Origin: Aphrocallistes beatrix
Lineage: Eukaryota > Porifera > Hexactinellida > Sceptrulophora > Aphrocallistidae
NCBI GenBank assembly: GCA_963281255.1
Contig: OY725489.1
Coordinates: 62,001-126,000, forward strand
DNA length: 64,000 bases
Reading direction: 5' to 3'
Below, in pieces: positions 22,730-33,636 of this stretch. Made by a program: the position numbers and the translations under genes. Under the pieces are notes generated by a model. The model saw only the letters and a program-made list of their open reading frames with translations. It was not told where the DNA came from and ran no database searches. Position 1 is the first letter of the stretch. Each line of letters starts with the position of its first letter.

Positions 22730-25700
22730 TTAAACATTCACTTTGACTGTGAATTCTGGGGTCTGAGTATCCAGAGAGTTCTGTCCGGACTTAACAATGA
22801 GATCCTTGATTACGTCAAAGCAAGCCATGTAGAGATCCTATAGGATGCATATATGTAATTGTACCATGGTAAAGCTGTACAGAATTAAGATGTACTCTGA
22901 GTAACTGCTAATCTCTTGCCGGTTCAATTCTAATAGTTTATTCTAAGTTGCGAGTTTACCAAAGTCTATTTCCCTCAATACTAATTTATCCGGCTTTATG
23001 ATGCTAGAGTAAGCAATCCAATTTCTATTACAAATGATGATGAATGAGGATAATATACTGCACAATGCATGAGGTTTGAAAACATTGCCAGACATCCTAC
23101 ATTGGAACTACATCATATGGCGTTTCGCTGAAATTAAATCGAATTTGATTGTTGAAACTTAATGAAATTATGGCGATCTATCCAATGAATTTAACATGCA
23201 ATAACCATATGTTATACCGATTGAGTATGTTGCATTCGTGTTTGTGGAGACTGCAATGTTACAAGGTTGTAGGCTAGAATGGAGTTACTTACCACAGGGG
23301 ACACCATCTTCTCCCGTCCCCTCCTCATCCCCTTCACGATGTGGAACATGTCGACCTTGTCCTCACTAGCTAACTGCTGCATGGCGATAGAGCAAGCGAT
23401 CAGCAGTCCAGTCTTCCCGATCCCGTCCCAGCAGTGCACCACCACAGGACTAGCGGTGTACTCCAGTTTGAACTTGGAGATCAGCTCGGAGAGGTGGATT
23501 ACGGACTGGGAGTTCGTGGGTCTGCTGTTGTCCAGGAAGTTGGTGCAGATATACTGCACGAATGTGTGAGTACTGTTCTCTGAATGGTTCGTGATCTTAA
23601 TCTTGTTCCGCACCAGACCAGCTGAGTTGGTGCTTCCCAGATTCTCCACGCTATACATGCCGAAGCCTTGCTTCTCCTCGCTCCAGTAGCAGACACTCCC
23701 GTCCAGCCCCGTCTGGAGGAGCGAAAACTCGTCCTCCGTCGCTAGGAGGAGCACCAGAGGGGAGCTGCTCTGGTAGACCATCTGCAGGAACTCCAGGATG
23801 GTCTCGCGAATGGGGTGTGAAGTGGCGATGTAGTATTGCGGCTCCTTGTACCCGTCGATATAGCTTGCATTTATGTAGTCCCCGGCCTCCCAGAACTCAG
23901 AGAACAGCGACACACGAGTGTCGTCATACGGCAGGACGGTCTGAGTGGTGTTCTTCGTGCGGTTGACCGGATTAAGCGCCTCTTCCTGAGACCGCCGGTG
24001 CGTCTTCTCGACCTGGTAGTCCAGCTCCGAGAACTGCATGTGGAAGATGGACCGGTAGCTGTCTCTGAGCGAGTCGACGTAGGACCGGTACGCTTCCGGG
24101 AATTCGTTAGCTAGCAGCTCGGTATGGTCGTATATCATCTCCAGCACAGCTAAGTGCAGGAACTTGTACTCTTCCAGGGACTGGATGATGCAGATGCGCT
24201 GCTCCAAGAGCCGGAACACCGTGTCGAACACTGACACCGGCATGCTCATGTTGATCACCTGCATCAGGTTGTAGGTGGCGATGAACATCCCGGTCTGTCC
24301 ACAGCCAGTCAGACTGTACACTAGCACTGGGGAGTTGTCTACGATCATTTTCTGCTTGAAACTTTTGATGAACTTGATGAAGGAATGCTGGAACTTTGGA
24401 ACTCCCGACTTTGGGATCCAATCCTTGAACTGCCCATGCACGACATGTTTAATGTTACCGAGGTCGTTCTTGATTTTTAAACGACGGAAGGTTGCACACA
24501 GTTCTCTGTCTTCAGCCTCAGAGCACACTTCCAGATTATCGTAGAGCTTGACGGGGTGCGCCTGGCAGGGCAGGATGTTGGTCTGCGCGTCCACGCCTGT
24601 GGGCACTAGCATCACGATGTTGCTGATGTTCTGCTCGATCACGAACTGCCAGAATTGGTTGACAGTTCCCTCCATTGGCGCTTGGGCAGCAATAAACAGC
24701 TGATCAATGGTCGGAGTCCGAATGAATGAAGCATTGATGTAGTCTGATGATCTCACGGAGGCAACATTCTTAAGCTTAACTCTGTTGCTATCGTAAGGCA
24801 CCAGCTTGAAATCTTTATTTTTGTGAATTTCGTTGTGCAAATTTGCAACGGCGGCGTTCTGTCGTACCTTGGACACTTCCAGCATATTGAACTCATCCCT
24901 CAACTCCGCCAGCTCCACAGCCCATAGCGAGTCCAGGTGTTTCTTGAAGTGTTCCGGCAGAATCTTCCTCTTATGTTCTTCCAGCACAGCGCCTAGCATT
25001 GCCAGTTCAACGTTTTCGGGTACAGGGTCTCCCAGCTGTATTCTCTGATAGGTAAACCTGGTCGAGTTGACATTGAACTCCTCCGGATACTCGCCCAACA
25101 GCTCAGCTCTCCTGTACTTCGACTTCTTCCTGCTCGTCAGCGTGTAACAGCAACAGCAGCACACAATGCCACAGCAACAAAAGGCGGCCAGGATTATGCA
25201 TACGAACAGTACCGATCCTATCGTGATGAAGAGACCTATGCTCTTCATTATGGCCTCTATGGGGTCTGTTACAGATGTGGGACTTTTTGTTGTTATTGTC
25301 GTTTCTGTTGTTGGTTTTATTGGTGTCGAAGTAGCAACGGGTGTGGGGGTAAGAAATGATGAAGGTAAGGAGGATGACATGGTTGTAGCAACGGGTGTGG
25401 GAGGAAGGAATGCTGAGGGTAAGGAGGATTGTATGGTTGTAGCAACGGGTGTGGGGGTAAGAAATGATGAGGGTAAGGAGGATGGCATGGTTGTAGCAAC
25501 GGGTGTGGGAGGAAGGAATGCTGAGGGTAAGGAGGATTGTATGGTTGTAGCAACGGGTGTGGGGGTAAGAAATGATGAGGGTAAGGAGGATGGCATGGTT
25601 GTAGCAACGGGTGTGGGAGAAAGGAATGCTGTTGAAGGTGTGGAAGAGAATGTCACTGGAGGACTCGATGCCTGAAAGCTTCGAGAAGAGGAAGAGAATT

Positions 25701-26120
25701 GGACAGCAGAGGAAGATGGAGTTGCAGCAGTGAGTGATGTTTGTGCTAGAATACTTCCAGACACTGATTGCAATATTATAGATGACGTCATCACGACATT
25801 TTGTTGAGACGAGGACACAATAGGTGTTGGCAGCAAGGAGACGGAGGATGTGGCACTGTTAGTCAGCTGTGTCAAAAGATTGGGGAGCGGTGTAGGAGCT
25901 AAGGTGCTAGAATACTTAACAACCTTAGTTTGGAGTTGGTATGCTGGCAAACTGGTGGCTGTTATCTGTAGAGAAGCTAAAAGAGAGATGTATGAAGCAG
26001 TGACATTGAAGGGTTCCACGAGTCATTTCTAAGAAAACAAAGAAGCACATTACCTGTTGCAGCCACAGCTACAAAGCTCTGAGCTGAGATCAAGAATAAT
26101 ATCAAGACACGACAATTCAT
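22730..26120 (-). CDS. Receptor-type pseudophosphatase G (Ser/Thr/Pro mucin-like ectodomain, TM with Cys run, dead D1 and D2)
   Basis: Exons 26120-26054, 25976-23293, 22837-22730; 952 aa, in frame. Exon 1 is a signal peptide (MNCRVLILFLISAQSFVAVA). The ectodomain is a ~240-residue Ser/Thr/Pro stalk with an 18-residue repeat and no Ig or FN3 module. The membrane segment (~268-298) runs into CCCGIVCCCCC, probable palmitoylation sites. D1 has YSLTGCGQTG: the Cys is Ser577 and the Arg is Gln583. Its WPD loop reads WIPKSGVP, so it is dead. D2 has HCWDGIGKTG (Cys871 present, Arg replaced by Lys877), so it too is expected to be inactive. The last exon (DLYMACFDVI...) ends the D2 fold. It may be a ligand-binding or decoy receptor. 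The intron before the last exon is 455 bp and holds nothing recognisable. Confidence 0.87.
25333..25629 (-). repeat. 54-bp minisatellite encoding the stalk of G (5.5 units)
   Basis: Unit of 18 codons alternating two types: SFLTPTPVATTIQSSLPS and AFLPPTPVATTMPSSLPS. This makes a 108-bp higher-order repeat, residues ~139-237. The two unit types are nearly identical at DNA level, so copy number is probably unstable. Confidence 0.9.
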
Positions 26121-26156
26121 CCTGAAGTAAAGGTTTAAATCTTCACAACACAGCTC

Positions 26157-26162
26157 TTTATA
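26157..26162 (-). promoter_or_regulatory. Candidate TATA box for G
   Basis: Minus strand TATAAA (in CTTATAAAGAG), 37-42 bases before the ATG at 26120. Confidence 0.55.
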
Positions 26163-26675
26163 AGTAGAGTTGAAGGGAAGAAAGGCTTATTATAATGTGC
26201 TCAGCCCACAACAACCACGAATGGCCATGACTACAGCCTTATATAAGAACTATGCAGATAGATTGGAGACTCATTATATCTTCCAACAAAGCTTAACTAT
26301 ACAATAACTCGACTCTACAGCATAGATCAGGTTAAGAGGAAGAATATAACAATAATTGAAATGAGCAAATCTAAACCAACTCGTGTCTCTAACACAGGAC
26401 ACCATCACAACCACATCACACAGGTATTCCACATTCCATGGCTTCATATTCGTGGCATAGTAGTTACAATGTGAGTCTAAGGAATCCAGAAATAAAACTT
26501 GCACGGGCTTGAAAGAATGGGATTTAGGTGGTTTCGGGATGAAATCATTGCGATAAGGTCCTAGAAGTGCTTCGATTGGTTAAATACAATCATTCCATCG
26601 CCGAGCAGAGAATGTAGGTATTGCAATGCTTGCATATTATTTCAATTTAATTCTGTCTAGAAGAACGGACATTTA
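26163..26675. other. Divergent intergenic region between G (minus) and H (plus)
   Basis: The start codons of G and H lie 555 bp apart on opposite strands, so this region must hold both promoters. Apart from the G TATA box I see no distinct motif. A 76-codon frame on the minus strand (26274-26504) lacks any recognisable features. Confidence 0.5.
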
Positions 26676-29600
26676 ATGCTACACAAGGTGCCCTCACACG
26701 AGCTCTCTGGCAGCCTCCCAAGGAGGGAATCCCTCAACGCGACCAGGCCGTCCTCCTCTTTCAACGGAGATGTGGAATCGGGAATTTTTACTTGCGACAT
26801 TTGTGGAGAGTTTCAGACAGAACCGAAGTTGCTCTCTTGCCTGCACAGTTTCTGCAAGGCGTGTCTGCCCATGTGCGTGCAGGAGGACGGGAGGCACATC
26901 ATCTGCCCCTCCTGCCAGGAAGCAACCAGGATCAACCCGAACCTGGGACTGGACGGGATTCCAAAGAATCAGCTGATCGAAGAGTCCCTGACTTACTGGC
27001 TGAAGCAGAGAGAGATTGCAGAGAAACAGGTGAGAATGGAGATCTCTTTACGTAAATAACTTGCAATGTTGTCTAACCATCCCACAAGTAATGTCGACCT
27101 AAATAGAGTATTTCACCCTCCACTTTGCTTTTTGCCCGCCATACCATCGCACATGCCAAGCATTTCTACGCGCGCTACATACATTCCAGCAAGGTTGCTA
27201 GGAGAAAATGTCTCTGCAAGAGATGTTGCTGTATTTTCGTGTCATGAGATCGTACTTTAATCCAACACACAGCCATAATTAATTAATGTTATAATAGCCA
27301 TAATGATGCACTATTCATTGTATGTGTAAAGCTTAAGATTGGTGGTATTGGTAGTCCAGCATAAGAATGGTAGTATTGGTCTGACATAAGATTGGTAGTA
27401 TTGGTAGTATGTGTCTAGCTTAAGATTGGTAGTATGTGTCCAGCATAAGAATGGTAGTATTGGTTATGTGGCATAAGATTGGTGGTATGTGTCTAGCATA
27501 AGATTGGTAGTATGTGTCGGGATCCGATTACAATGTGCGAGACGCATTATGTCCTGTAATCCGTTTCAGACTGCAACGCTAATTCGATTTGAATTGAAAC
27601 AGCCTTATGTTAAGAAATCTGGAAATGTAACTCTAGCTGACACACTTGAGTTTAATAAACATTCCATTCACCAATATCATCTCCAGAGAACAGCACCTGG
27701 ATCAAGTCCTACTCCCATCGGGGCTGTTTATTTTGAATTAAATTATCGGAATTCCAAGCATAATTATTAAGTTTTCATGGAAGGGATTTGCTCCTAGCGC
27801 TGCTGCATAGGAATGCGTATAACTACCTACTTATCAACTATGATTGTATCCTAACAGCTGTGCAGGGAATTGCAGCTAGTTGAATGCAACTCGATACAGT
27901 TGTATTAGCGTGGGAGCCCCGTACAACTCTAACTAACTGGAATCGGACATAATAGGCTGTCCGATCCAGGAGAAAACCCCAATCAAAGCTAAGCTCTTTG
28001 AATCTAAGTGCGTGATTTAGGTAATTGCTTGTGACATCTGCAGAACTCAGAAGGCCAAGCGGGCAGAGTACTACTGCATAGAGTGCATCAAGTTCATGTG
28101 TGGCTACCATGTGGACAGACACGGAGAGTTCTTCCCGGAGAGTCACCGCGTGATTAAGAACAGCGAACTGAAGTCGATTGATTTCTGGCAACTGAAGAAG
28201 GAGGACGAACCGAGTTTCTGTCCGGTCGGGTTTCACCACAAGAAGAAGCTAGAGTTCTACTGCCGCACTTGTCAGACAGCAGTCTGCCACGTGTGCATCA
28301 CGCTGTCACACCCAGACCACGAGCTGGAGTACATACACCAGGAAGCGAAGAAGCGGAAGGAAAGGTGAGAACTGTAGCCACTCTATACGATTTAGCAGAG
28401 CTAGCGCTAATACGTATTAACATCTCCACAAACGAACTATTCCAAAAACGCAGCATCTTACATAAGAAGATGATCTCTATGTCATATAAGTACGGAGATA
28501 TTCTAGTTAGCCACTTTCATTAGTTCGAATTCTCAAACGAAGAATTCGCGACTCGTTCTGCTTGGCACTGCGGTGACTCAATCTGAAATTAAAGTTTGGA
28601 GCTACAGCCGAGTAGAGAGATGTCACTGTATTCTTATCAGTGGAATTGTGCGAGTTGAGATTTGCATTAGTAATCTTAGTTGATTCATGCAAACATTCTT
28701 AAATCTGGTGGCTGTAACTATGTGCTGACCAAAATGCAATAGCATACCAAAAGCTAGGATAGTTGCCATGTAAGAATGTAATATTGTTATTTTCTATTTC
28801 AAAATGATCGAGACTTTCGACACTAATAGACAACCGAATCGAGCATTTGGAATTTGCATTTTATTTAATTCATAAGACAGACGGGGAGACGTAATAATTG
28901 CTTGGACACCTGGCAACCAAATCAGTGCAAAAGAATTCTGTTTTTGAGCAATTTACAAGTCTCTGGGAGGGATTATACTAGATTACAATTCAAGCAGAAC
29001 GATGTTGTAACTCTATATTGGAATGCCTCCCAAAACTACTTTCATATTTACAGACACATTAACCAATACTAAATAAAATATTGTGTAAATTAGCATATTT
29101 TAAAGTAACAACTCTCTCTAGTTTAAGAAAAAAGCTGACAGACATTAATGGACTTCAGTCGGACTACGACAGAACGATGGTGCGACTACGGAAGCAGCAG
29201 GACTACCTGGTCGAGATGGGAGTGAGCGTCATCGAGAACATCAACTCTTACTTCCAGGAGGTGAGACCCCTACGGCCATTCTGAATGGTTGATTCCATAT
29301 GAATCATTCTGAGAATTCTTCACTCAGATTTCTCCGAAGCACTCCTATTATAAGTTAATTAATGCAGATTAATTAATCAATTAATTAATTAAAGGAATTT
29401 GGAAAGAGATATTCCTTATCTCTAGTTTTAAGTTCAATTATGTCAACATAAGCATTTGTTGAACTAAATAGTGACGACTTCATCAATGCACAGATACGCT
29501 ACGACGCCAATGGAATGTCTGCTATTCCTGTGGGAGGAGGGATATTATTTCATTAAATGAAACTTGAGAAATGTTTTTGTTTACTCATTCGGAAGTGGAT

Positions 29601-31472
29601 ATCTAGACAGTGCAAAGTTCATTTATTTCTGAGAAGAGATTCCATATCTCACCTCACAACCATGATGGTTCTATTTTTAGACCTAATTCAGTTAGATGTG
29701 TTGTAGGTTATCACAGCGTTGGAAGCTCGGAGGAAGTCTCTGAACATAATCGTGGACAAAATCCTGAGTCAGCGCAAGCAGGTGCTGGACAACCAACTCC
29801 TGGACCTGCAGATGCGGGCGGAGACGGTGAGCTACTGCAGAACGGTGGTGGACCTATTCATACAGCAGTGTCCCAGCAGCTCTTTCATGCAGGTGGAGCC
29901 CATGCTCATACGGCGCCTGGAGTCCATTCAGAAGAAGCTGGGAGTGGACGGACTGAAGACGCTGAAAGAGCTGCACTTCCTCGTGAACAAACAGTTCCCA
30001 GAGGCGATCACGCAGTGCGGGATGCTGACTGAGGTGCATCCGCAGTCCTGCGTCATTTCCACCAGCAACAGCCTGCGTCTGCTCACCAACGACGCCACAG
30101 AGTTCGTCATTCACACCAAAAACTCGCAAGGTAACTACCGCACTGATTCACTGGTGTAGTGTGCTCAGAATTAAAGTGGGGGAGCACTTGTAAATAGTGT
30201 TTAATGCCAAAATGCTGTTAGGACATGAACACATCTGTAAATGCTGTCGCGGGTCTATATAATATTGCGAAAGAATAACACAACTCAAGAAAATAGAGCG
30301 AATTTACAATCAATAAAAGATAGTGCACCAGTCCGTCAAGGAAAATGTTAAATGCGCTATGTCTTTGAAAATTAGTACACTACACCCCTCACTATGCATA
30401 ATGCTGTGTGTTCTATGGTTTACTGTCTCGATCCTCAGGGGAGACGATCTACGAGGACTACACCCAAGTGGAAAACAAGATCAGCGGACCTGTACGCATC
30501 AAGCCGAGTCTGCAGGACAACAAGGACGGAACGTACACGGTCAAGTTCACCCCTGAGGTGATAGGCAAGTACTCCGTGACTGTGTCCGTGAATGGAGAGG
30601 TGATCCCGCAGTGTCCCACTCTCATGGTGGTCTCACGCAACTACTACGAAATCAGTACGCCACTCATCCGTGTCAACGCCACCAGCCAATCGGATAAGGG
30701 GCCGTACGAGGCCGTGTGCGGAGTGGCATGCGACACCAACGACAACTTGTACGTGGCCGTTCCAGGGAGCAAGTGCGCCAAGGTTTTCAGTCCGAACGGA
30801 AAGTTCCTGTATCAGATCGGTAAGGAGAAGCACGACGTATGTCCGTACGGAGTGGCAGTGTGTCGCAAGGGGCACGTGTACGTAACAGACCAGCACAAGC
30901 ACTCCCTGGCCATCTTCGACAACGACGGAGACCTCCTGAACTGTGTGAAGAAGACACTGAAGGGGCAGCCGGACCTCCACAAACCACAGGGCTTGTGTGT
31001 GAACCACCTGGAGGAAATCCTAGTCGCGGATTCGCTGAACAACAGGGTCGTGATTTTCGACAGCGATGGGCAGGCCAGGGGGCAGATCGGGACAGGGGAG
31101 GTGCCCTATCAGCCCCTGGACGTCGCCACCAACTCCCAGAACCAGATCCTGGTCCTGGACAGGGGGCAGCACCGCGTGAGTGTGTTCGACCAGAAAGGAG
31201 ACTTCCTCTTCACCATGATCCCCGGGGGGAGAAACGAAGGCTCGATCATGACTGGCCGGTTCATCGGGGTGGACAAGGCGGACAACATCCTCGTGACGGA
31301 CGCGTTCACGAACAGCATCAAGATATTCTGCATGGACGGGCTCTTCTTCGGACAGCTCTACTCCCCAAGCGACGAGTCGGACCAGCTGTCCAAGCCCCTG
31401 GGGATCACCGTCAACTCGGAGGGGAAGATCGTGGTGAGCTACTCCGGGAGTCCCAGGATCAGCGTCTTCTAG
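26676..31472 (+). CDS. TRIM-NHL protein H (RING, two B-boxes, coiled coil, filamin domain, NHL propeller; TRIM2/3-like)
   Basis: Exons 26676-27029, 28021-28364, 29122-29260, 29707-30130, 30439-31472; 764 aa, in frame, close to the ~744 aa of vertebrate TRIM2/TRIM3. RING C3HC4 at 40-80 (CDIC...CLHSFC...CPSC). B-box 1 starts at Cys122 (CDICRTQK...YYCIECIKFMC) and B-box 2 follows (CRTCQTAVCHVCITLSH). A coiled coil of about 100 residues precedes a filamin/ABP280 repeat (~385-487; GPVRIKPSLQDNKDGTYTV). Six NHL blades fill ~495-764. By family it is an E3 ubiquitin ligase whose NHL propeller binds protein or RNA. TRIM71/LIN-41 shares this architecture, so orthology is not settled. Exons are GC-rich, unlike the AT-rich introns of 991, 757, 446 and 308 bp. 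Confidence 0.92.
27331..27520. repeat. Degenerate tandem repeat in intron 1 of H
   Basis: About seven imperfect copies of a ~25-30-base unit built around CATAAGATTGGTAGTATGTGTC. Intronic and non-coding. The rest of intron 1 (27521-28020) shows no recognisable element. Confidence 0.75.
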
Positions 31473-31531
31473 ACTTTTAATGTTTTACGATTGTAGTTAT
31501 ATTCACTGTTTTATGCCTGTCTTATCCCAGC

Positions 31532-31537
31532 AATAAA
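31532..31537 (+). terminator. Polyadenylation signal of H
   Basis: AATAAA, 60 bases after the stop codon of the TRIM-NHL gene. Confidence 0.7.
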
Positions 31538-31851
31538 CTGATACTATAAATAGATCTCCATTCAGGCGGGAGGGAAGATTGGCTCAGTTTGAAGATAATA
31601 TTTATAATTTCACAAATGTACAATACAAATACAAACAAAAGTATAGAATGTATACAGTAAATATATTGTAGCAAAGTTATATCGCGAATTCCATTAAAAT
31701 ACGCATAATTTAAATTCATAGCATCTTTCAGTAAGGTGCAACTATTTCGCTGTAAGAGTGACTCCACACTAGAGACTTTGATTGGTTGCTGTCAGTGCCA
31801 TTTCACACTTCACATGAGGCCACTGTTAATAAGAAACTTGTTTGAGCTCTG

Positions 31852-32179
31852 TTGCGTGAAATTCTGAGACACCCGCTTAGAAGCCTTAGCAAGCTCTGAT
31901 CTAAGATTATGCAACTTGGAGTCCCTATCACAGAATGATTCACAAAACACGATGATTTGTTTCTATTTTGATTCCAAATCCTATTCTATCTCTAGGATCA
32001 CCGTACGTTAAGTGTTTATTAATTAATAGCCGTAGCAGAATTTTAAACTTATAACTACAAAATAGAACCAAATCATCGTGTTTTGTGAAATACCATTCTG
32101 TAATAGGAACTACAAGTTGCATAATCTTCAGAGCTTGCTAAGGCTTCTAAGCGGATTTCTCACAGAATTTCACGCAAGT
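31852..32179. mobile_element. Foldback (long inverted repeat) element, arms ~120 bp
   Basis: Left arm ~31852-31970 (TTGCGTGAAATTCTG...GATGATTTGTTTCTATTTTG) is the imperfect reverse complement of 32055-32179. They are separated by ~85 bases of AT-rich loop. No coding capacity. I do not see a clear target duplication, so the class is uncertain. Confidence 0.75.
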
Positions 32180-32380
32180 TGCACATCCATGGTTCCTTTT
32201 ATAATTTCACGCTCCATCAGCTCCATCGCTCGCATCAAGATTCGCAGTGCTGCATCAATTTATCGTTATTGCCATGATTGTACCATTTCCTCATTACTGT
32301 CAAGCTACATATAAATTAGTAATAATTTGTTAAATAATACCCCTTTGTTTGGTTAAAAATAAAGCATGCTATGGACAATA

Positions 32381-32533
32381 CAGTCGACTCCGCTTAATCG
32401 GGTCACTTTTGGCAGAACCGGAATAGTTCTCACACATTAGTTAATACAAAATATTTTCGGTTAATAGGGTTCTCCGCTTAATCTGGTCGAAATGTCCTCT
32501 GACCGATGTGACCTTATTAAGCGGAGCCGACTG
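32381..32533. mobile_element. 153-bp TA-flanked MITE (Tc1/mariner/pogo type)
   Basis: Ends CAGTCGACTCCGCTTAAT and ATTAAGCGGAGCCGACTG form a near-perfect inverted repeat with TA on both sides. No open frame. TA duplication and CAGT ends fit the Tc1/mariner superfamily. Confidence 0.8.
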
Positions 32534-32535
32534 TA

Positions 32536-33105
32536 CTTAATTATGTTTTTGCAACATACAACAACATATTCAAAGATTAATCCTTACCATGACGTCATCA
32601 AACAATGAGATAATGGTACTGGAGGTCTTTTTGGAGCTGAAACAAGTTCCTCATTAGCAGTGGCCTAACTCCATGTCACTACCGAGAGACGTTAAACTGA
32701 CACCAGACAAGAGTATGTCCACAGCTCTAGAATACTCACTTTATCTTCTCTACATAACTACTACTTAGTAACATCGGAATGCAAGTTACATGTGCTTAGT
32801 TCTTCTGATACATCCTAACAGGAATTCAGTATCAGTGATCACAGAGACGGTGCTCTCCTTCACACGCTAGGAGAACAAGGCAGTGAAGTGGAAAGCTCAC
32901 CACTACAAATCTAAATTAGCAACATCTGAGATAAGAACTGGAAACTAACATATCTTATTTACAGAATTGTATAGATTGGTGGTGTCGTGATTCTATACTA
33001 CTGATTCGATACTATGGATTTAGAGCTTGCAATTTCACTCAAATTCGGTGTTTTTTGACCCGTTTTATTTGTCGCTAGCTCTATGTGAACATTGTTTCAT
33101 TAATA
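32536..33105. other. Non-coding spacer between two MITEs
   Basis: AT-rich with no open frame above noise and no recognisable repeat. I see nothing to annotate. Confidence 0.5.
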
Positions 33106-33273
33106 CAGTCGAAACCGTTTTTTCTTACTATTTTTTTACAGGTTCAAACAGTAAGAAAAAAACGATGGAAATTAATATAGATTTGGAATTTTTTACATAA
33201 TTAAGATTCTGAAATAGTAAGAAAAAACCGATAAGTAAGGATAAACCGGAGTGAGAAAAAACGGTTTCGACTG
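33106..33273. mobile_element. 168-bp TA-flanked MITE, second family
   Basis: Ends CAGTCGAAACCGTTTTTTCT and AGAAAAAACGGTTTCGACTG are inverted repeats, with TA at 33104-33105 and 33274-33275. It shares only the CAGTCG end with the 32381 element, so it is a separate subfamily. Confidence 0.8.
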
Positions 33274-33636
33274 TATAGTACTCCATTATAAAACAGCTGT
33301 TTTTTCGTTGCATAGGATATGAAATGAACTGAACAAAAAACGATACTAATACTATTAGCCTAATTAGGCGGAATTAACGTTGAGGATGTACTACAGCAGA
33401 TGTAACAAACAGAGTTCATGCTTGCATGGATTCAAATGTTATACAAATTTAGCAATTTCAAATGTAAAATAAACACACAACACATGTCCATAACTGAACT
33501 TAAATTAAAACACAGTTTATTGGTTACTGATTCAGAACATCCCTGGTAATGAGAAGTAAAATGTTTATTGAAAGTACGAAAATGTACTAAATATACAGAT
33601 TAGATACAAATAGAAATTCTAGAAAGTTGAGTCGTG

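Noticed and set aside
25166..25675. 169-codon plus-strand frame with a repeated GVGVRNDEGKED motif
   Set aside because: Antisense of the stalk repeat of gene G, which has signal peptide, membrane helix and PTP domains in the other direction.
27838..28239. 133-codon minus-strand frame over TRIM-NHL intron 1 and exon 2
   Set aside because: Half of it is antisense to the B-box exon; no domain or start context supports it.
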